A stretch of 64,000 nt of DNA from Deltaproteobacteria bacterium (GTDB taxonomy: Bacteria > Desulfobacterota > Dissulfuribacteria > Dissulfuribacterales > UBA3076): positions 24,010 to 88,009 of the forward strand of contig JAGYNZ010000007.1 in assembly GCA_018399745.1 (NCBI GenBank). The letters run 5' to 3'. Shown in pieces: positions 62,389-64,000 of this stretch (position 1 is its first letter; every line of letters starts with the position of its first letter). The notes under the pieces were generated by a model. It did not search any database and was not told the DNA's origin. It saw nothing but the letters and a program-made list of their open reading frames with translations. The position numbers were made by a program, and so were the translations under genes.

Positions 62389-63912
62389 GTGAGCTTAATA
62401 GACCTGTTCAGAACAGCAGCGGATCGATTCCCTGACCATACGGCCGTCAGGGACCGCCGCCATTCGCTGACCTATATGGAGCTGCGTTCCCTGGCGGACG
62501 GATTGACCTCCACCCTGCTGGATCTGGGCCTGGTCCCCAACGATCGGGTGGGCCTCCTTTTAGACAGCTCCGTCCGTTATGTCGTTGCGTATCTGGCTGT
62601 CCTGCAGGCAGGCTGTGTGGCCGTTCCGCTCAATACAGACAATTCCCGCAGGAACCTGGAGGCAGTGTTGCGGCAGTGCAATGTAAAATGCCTGATAGGA
62701 CAGGACAGATACCTGACCCGATATCAGCTCTGGTCTTTGAATGCACGCATCATTTGCTCAAGTGACTCAAATAAAGCGAATAACGGGCCGGGGCACGATA
62801 TTATCGACTGGGAGCAGGCAGTAAAGAATGACTTAAATGCAGATTCCTTTCCAGATCCGGCCAGCGCCGACCTGGCGTGTATCCTTTTTACATCCGGCAC
62901 CACCGGAGAGCCCAAGGGGGTCATGCTGAGTCACGGAAACCTGGAGGCAAACACACGATCCATCATCTCCTATCTGCGCCTCAGAGAGACAGACAGCATA
63001 CTGTCTGTCCTGCCCTTTTTCTACTCCTATGGAAGTTCTCTGCTCCACACCCATCTGGCGGCAGGCGGGACGGTCCATATTGAGGGTCAATTCGTCTATC
63101 CCAACAAGGCCCTGGAGCGTATGGCCAAAGAGAGGATCACCGGTTTTGCCGGAGTACCTTCTACCTTTGCCCTGTTGCTTCACCGGTCCAAATTCAGAAA
63201 TATGGAGTGGCCCCATCTGCGCTATGTAACACAGGCCGGGGGGGCAATGGCCCCGTCACTGGCAAAAGAGATCGGTGCTGTTCTGCCCGATACGGAGATA
63301 TACATCATGTATGGACAGACAGAGGCGACCGCCCGCCTTTCCTATCTGCCGCCGGAACGGCTTGCGGACAGGCCCGGTTCAGTGGGTAAGGCCATTCCGG
63401 GCGTGGAACTGAGGGTGGTGGATGAAAAGGGGCATCCGGTGGAACCCGGACAGATAGGGGAAATCACAGCCAGGGGCGATAATATCATGCAGGGCTATTG
63501 GGCACAGCCAGAGAAGACCGCCAGGGTGCTTCGTAATGGATGGCTGTACACCGGGGACCTGGCCAGGGTGGACCAGGAAGGTTTTATATATATCGAAAGC
63601 CGCAAGGGTGATATGATCAAGAGCGGGGCCCATCGTATAAGCCCCAAAGAGATCGAAGAGGTCATAGCGGCCTGGCCCGGGGTGCACGAGGTGGCGGTAA
63701 CGGGCTGTCCTGACCCCATACTGGGAGAGGCGATATGGGCCTTTGTGGTGACTGATGGAAAACCGCCCCTGAATCACAAGGCCCTTATTCAGCACTGTCG
63801 GGCAAATCTGGCCTCTTTTAAGGTGCCCCAGAAGCTGATAGAACTGGCTGAACTGCCAAAGACCACATCCGGAAAGATCAAAAAGAACCTTCTCATGAAT
63901 AAATACGCCTGA
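62389..63912 (+). CDS. Acyl-CoA/acyl-ACP ligase, AMP-forming
   Basis: 507 residues from a GTG start. ANL-superfamily motifs: P-loop LFTSGTTGEPKGVMLSH, the YGQTEAT adenine site, YTGDLARV and the C-terminal lysine in TTSGKIKKN. It activates an acid as the adenylate and transfers it to CoA or to the acyl carrier protein encoded just upstream. Similar ligases are found in exosortase and EPS clusters. Its TGA stop is in minisatellite G. Confidence 0.9.
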   Translation: MSLIDLFRTAADRFPDHTAVRDRRHSLTYMELRSLADGLTSTLLDLGLVPNDRVGLLLDSSVRYVVAYLAVLQAGCVAVPLNTDNSRRNLEAVLRQCNVKCLIGQDRYLTRYQLWSLNARIICSSDSNKANNGPGHDIIDWEQAVKNDLNADSFPDPASADLACILFTSGTTGEPKGVMLSHGNLEANTRSIISYLRLRETDSILSVLPFFYSYGSSLLHTHLAAGGTVHIEGQFVYPNKALERMAKERITGFAGVPSTFALLLHRSKFRNMEWPHLRYVTQAGGAMAPSLAKEIGAVLPDTEIYIMYGQTEATARLSYLPPERLADRPGSVGKAIPGVELRVVDEKGHPVEPGQIGEITARGDNIMQGYWAQPEKTARVLRNGWLYTGDLARVDQEGFIYIESRKGDMIKSGAHRISPKEIEEVIAAWPGVHEVAVTGCPDPILGEAIWAFVVTDGKPPLNHKALIQHCRANLASFKVPQKLIELAELPKTTSGKIKKNLLMNKYA

Positions 63913-63972
63913 ACCCTGAACCCTGAACCCCTGAACCCAGAACCCTGAACCCTGAACCCTGAACCCCTGAAC
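63908..63972. repeat. Minisatellite G, CCTGAAC-type, 9 units
   Basis: Nine CCTGAAC, CCCTGAAC and CCAGAAC units begin at the stop codon of the ligase gene; the TGA is in the first unit (63910-63912). The tract is in the sense direction. The last 28 bp of the window after it show nothing. Confidence 0.95.
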
Positions 63973-64000
63973 TGATTGATACGAATGTTGTGATTAGATA

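Noticed and set aside
62389..63912. Assignment to an exosortase (PEP-CTERM) system
   Set aside because: The ligase, carrier protein and EPS regulator fit such a cluster, but no exosortase or PEP-CTERM protein lies in the window.

Overview
The window looks like chromosomal DNA from an anaerobic Gram-negative bacterium, most likely a Desulfobacterota (deltaproteobacterial) lineage. The reasons are: an oxygen-sensitive class III ribonucleotide reductase (nrdDG); outer-membrane machinery (lptD, an mla-type lipid transport operon, a LolB/DUF4292-like lipoprotein); the deltaproteobacterial order ffh-rpsP-khpA-rimM-trmD-SPOUT methyltransferase-rplS-rnhB-yraN; an Aquifex-type aconitase; a YeeE/YedE sulfur transporter; and a NIL-domain ferredoxin. 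No rRNA, phage, insertion sequence or CRISPR array was seen. Genes are dense and nearly all housekeeping.

Layout. 1-3.2 kb: end of a TPR protein, YjbQ, an M23 endopeptidase and a lytic transglycosylase. 3.3-8.2 kb: nrdDG with two NrdR-like boxes, divergent from a penicillin-binding transpeptidase. 8.4-9.8 kb: two small toxin-antitoxin modules. 10.0-15.5 kb (minus strand): SRP/ribosome/tRNA-modification operon. 16.0-23.8 kb (plus strand): rpsF-rpsR-DUF2232-rplI-dnaB-rsmG-CarS-like-PHP-lptD. 24-34 kb: sulfur transporter, scpA-trpS-M50 protease, a hybrid sensor kinase with a decayed kinase fragment in front of it, a DHH-CBS-nucleotidyltransferase fusion and a universal stress protein. 34.4-39.9 kb: aconitase, aroA, an HD protein and a HAD protein. 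40.3-44.3 kb: mlaEFDCA, with MlaF fused to a degenerate GGDEF domain. 44.3-49.5 kb: NIL-ferredoxin, mnmA, mtaB, an EhaR-like HAD protein and a lipoprotein. 49.8-54.3 kb: aroB, ogt, thiL, ndk and tRNA-Leu. 54.5-60.7 kb: tig-clpP-clpX-lon-comEA. 60.7-64 kb: start of an exopolysaccharide-type locus with a NusG paralogue, a MarR-type EPS regulator, an acyl carrier protein and an acyl-AMP ligase.

Two things stand out. First, seven tandem tracts of 7-8-bp units (TGAACCC/TGAACCTT, TTGAATAG and TTAGCCG types) lie between genes. Six carry their stop-codon-containing strand in the sense direction of the gene or gene remnant just upstream. In five of those the tract itself supplies that reading frame's stop codon. 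A separate 126-bp hairpin element likewise supplies the stop of thiL. One pair of tracts brackets a truncated four-helix-bundle pseudogene. Second, the exopolysaccharide locus carries a complete-looking control region: the NusG/RfaH-like gene, its terminator, a near-consensus promoter, a 23-bp palindrome at the predicted start site, and an ops-like GGCGGTAGC in the leader before the EPS regulator gene. Other regulatory calls are tandem NrdR boxes spaced 31 bp apart, an S6-type leader that pairs with the rpsF ribosome-binding site, and a hairpin beside the rplS ribosome-binding site.
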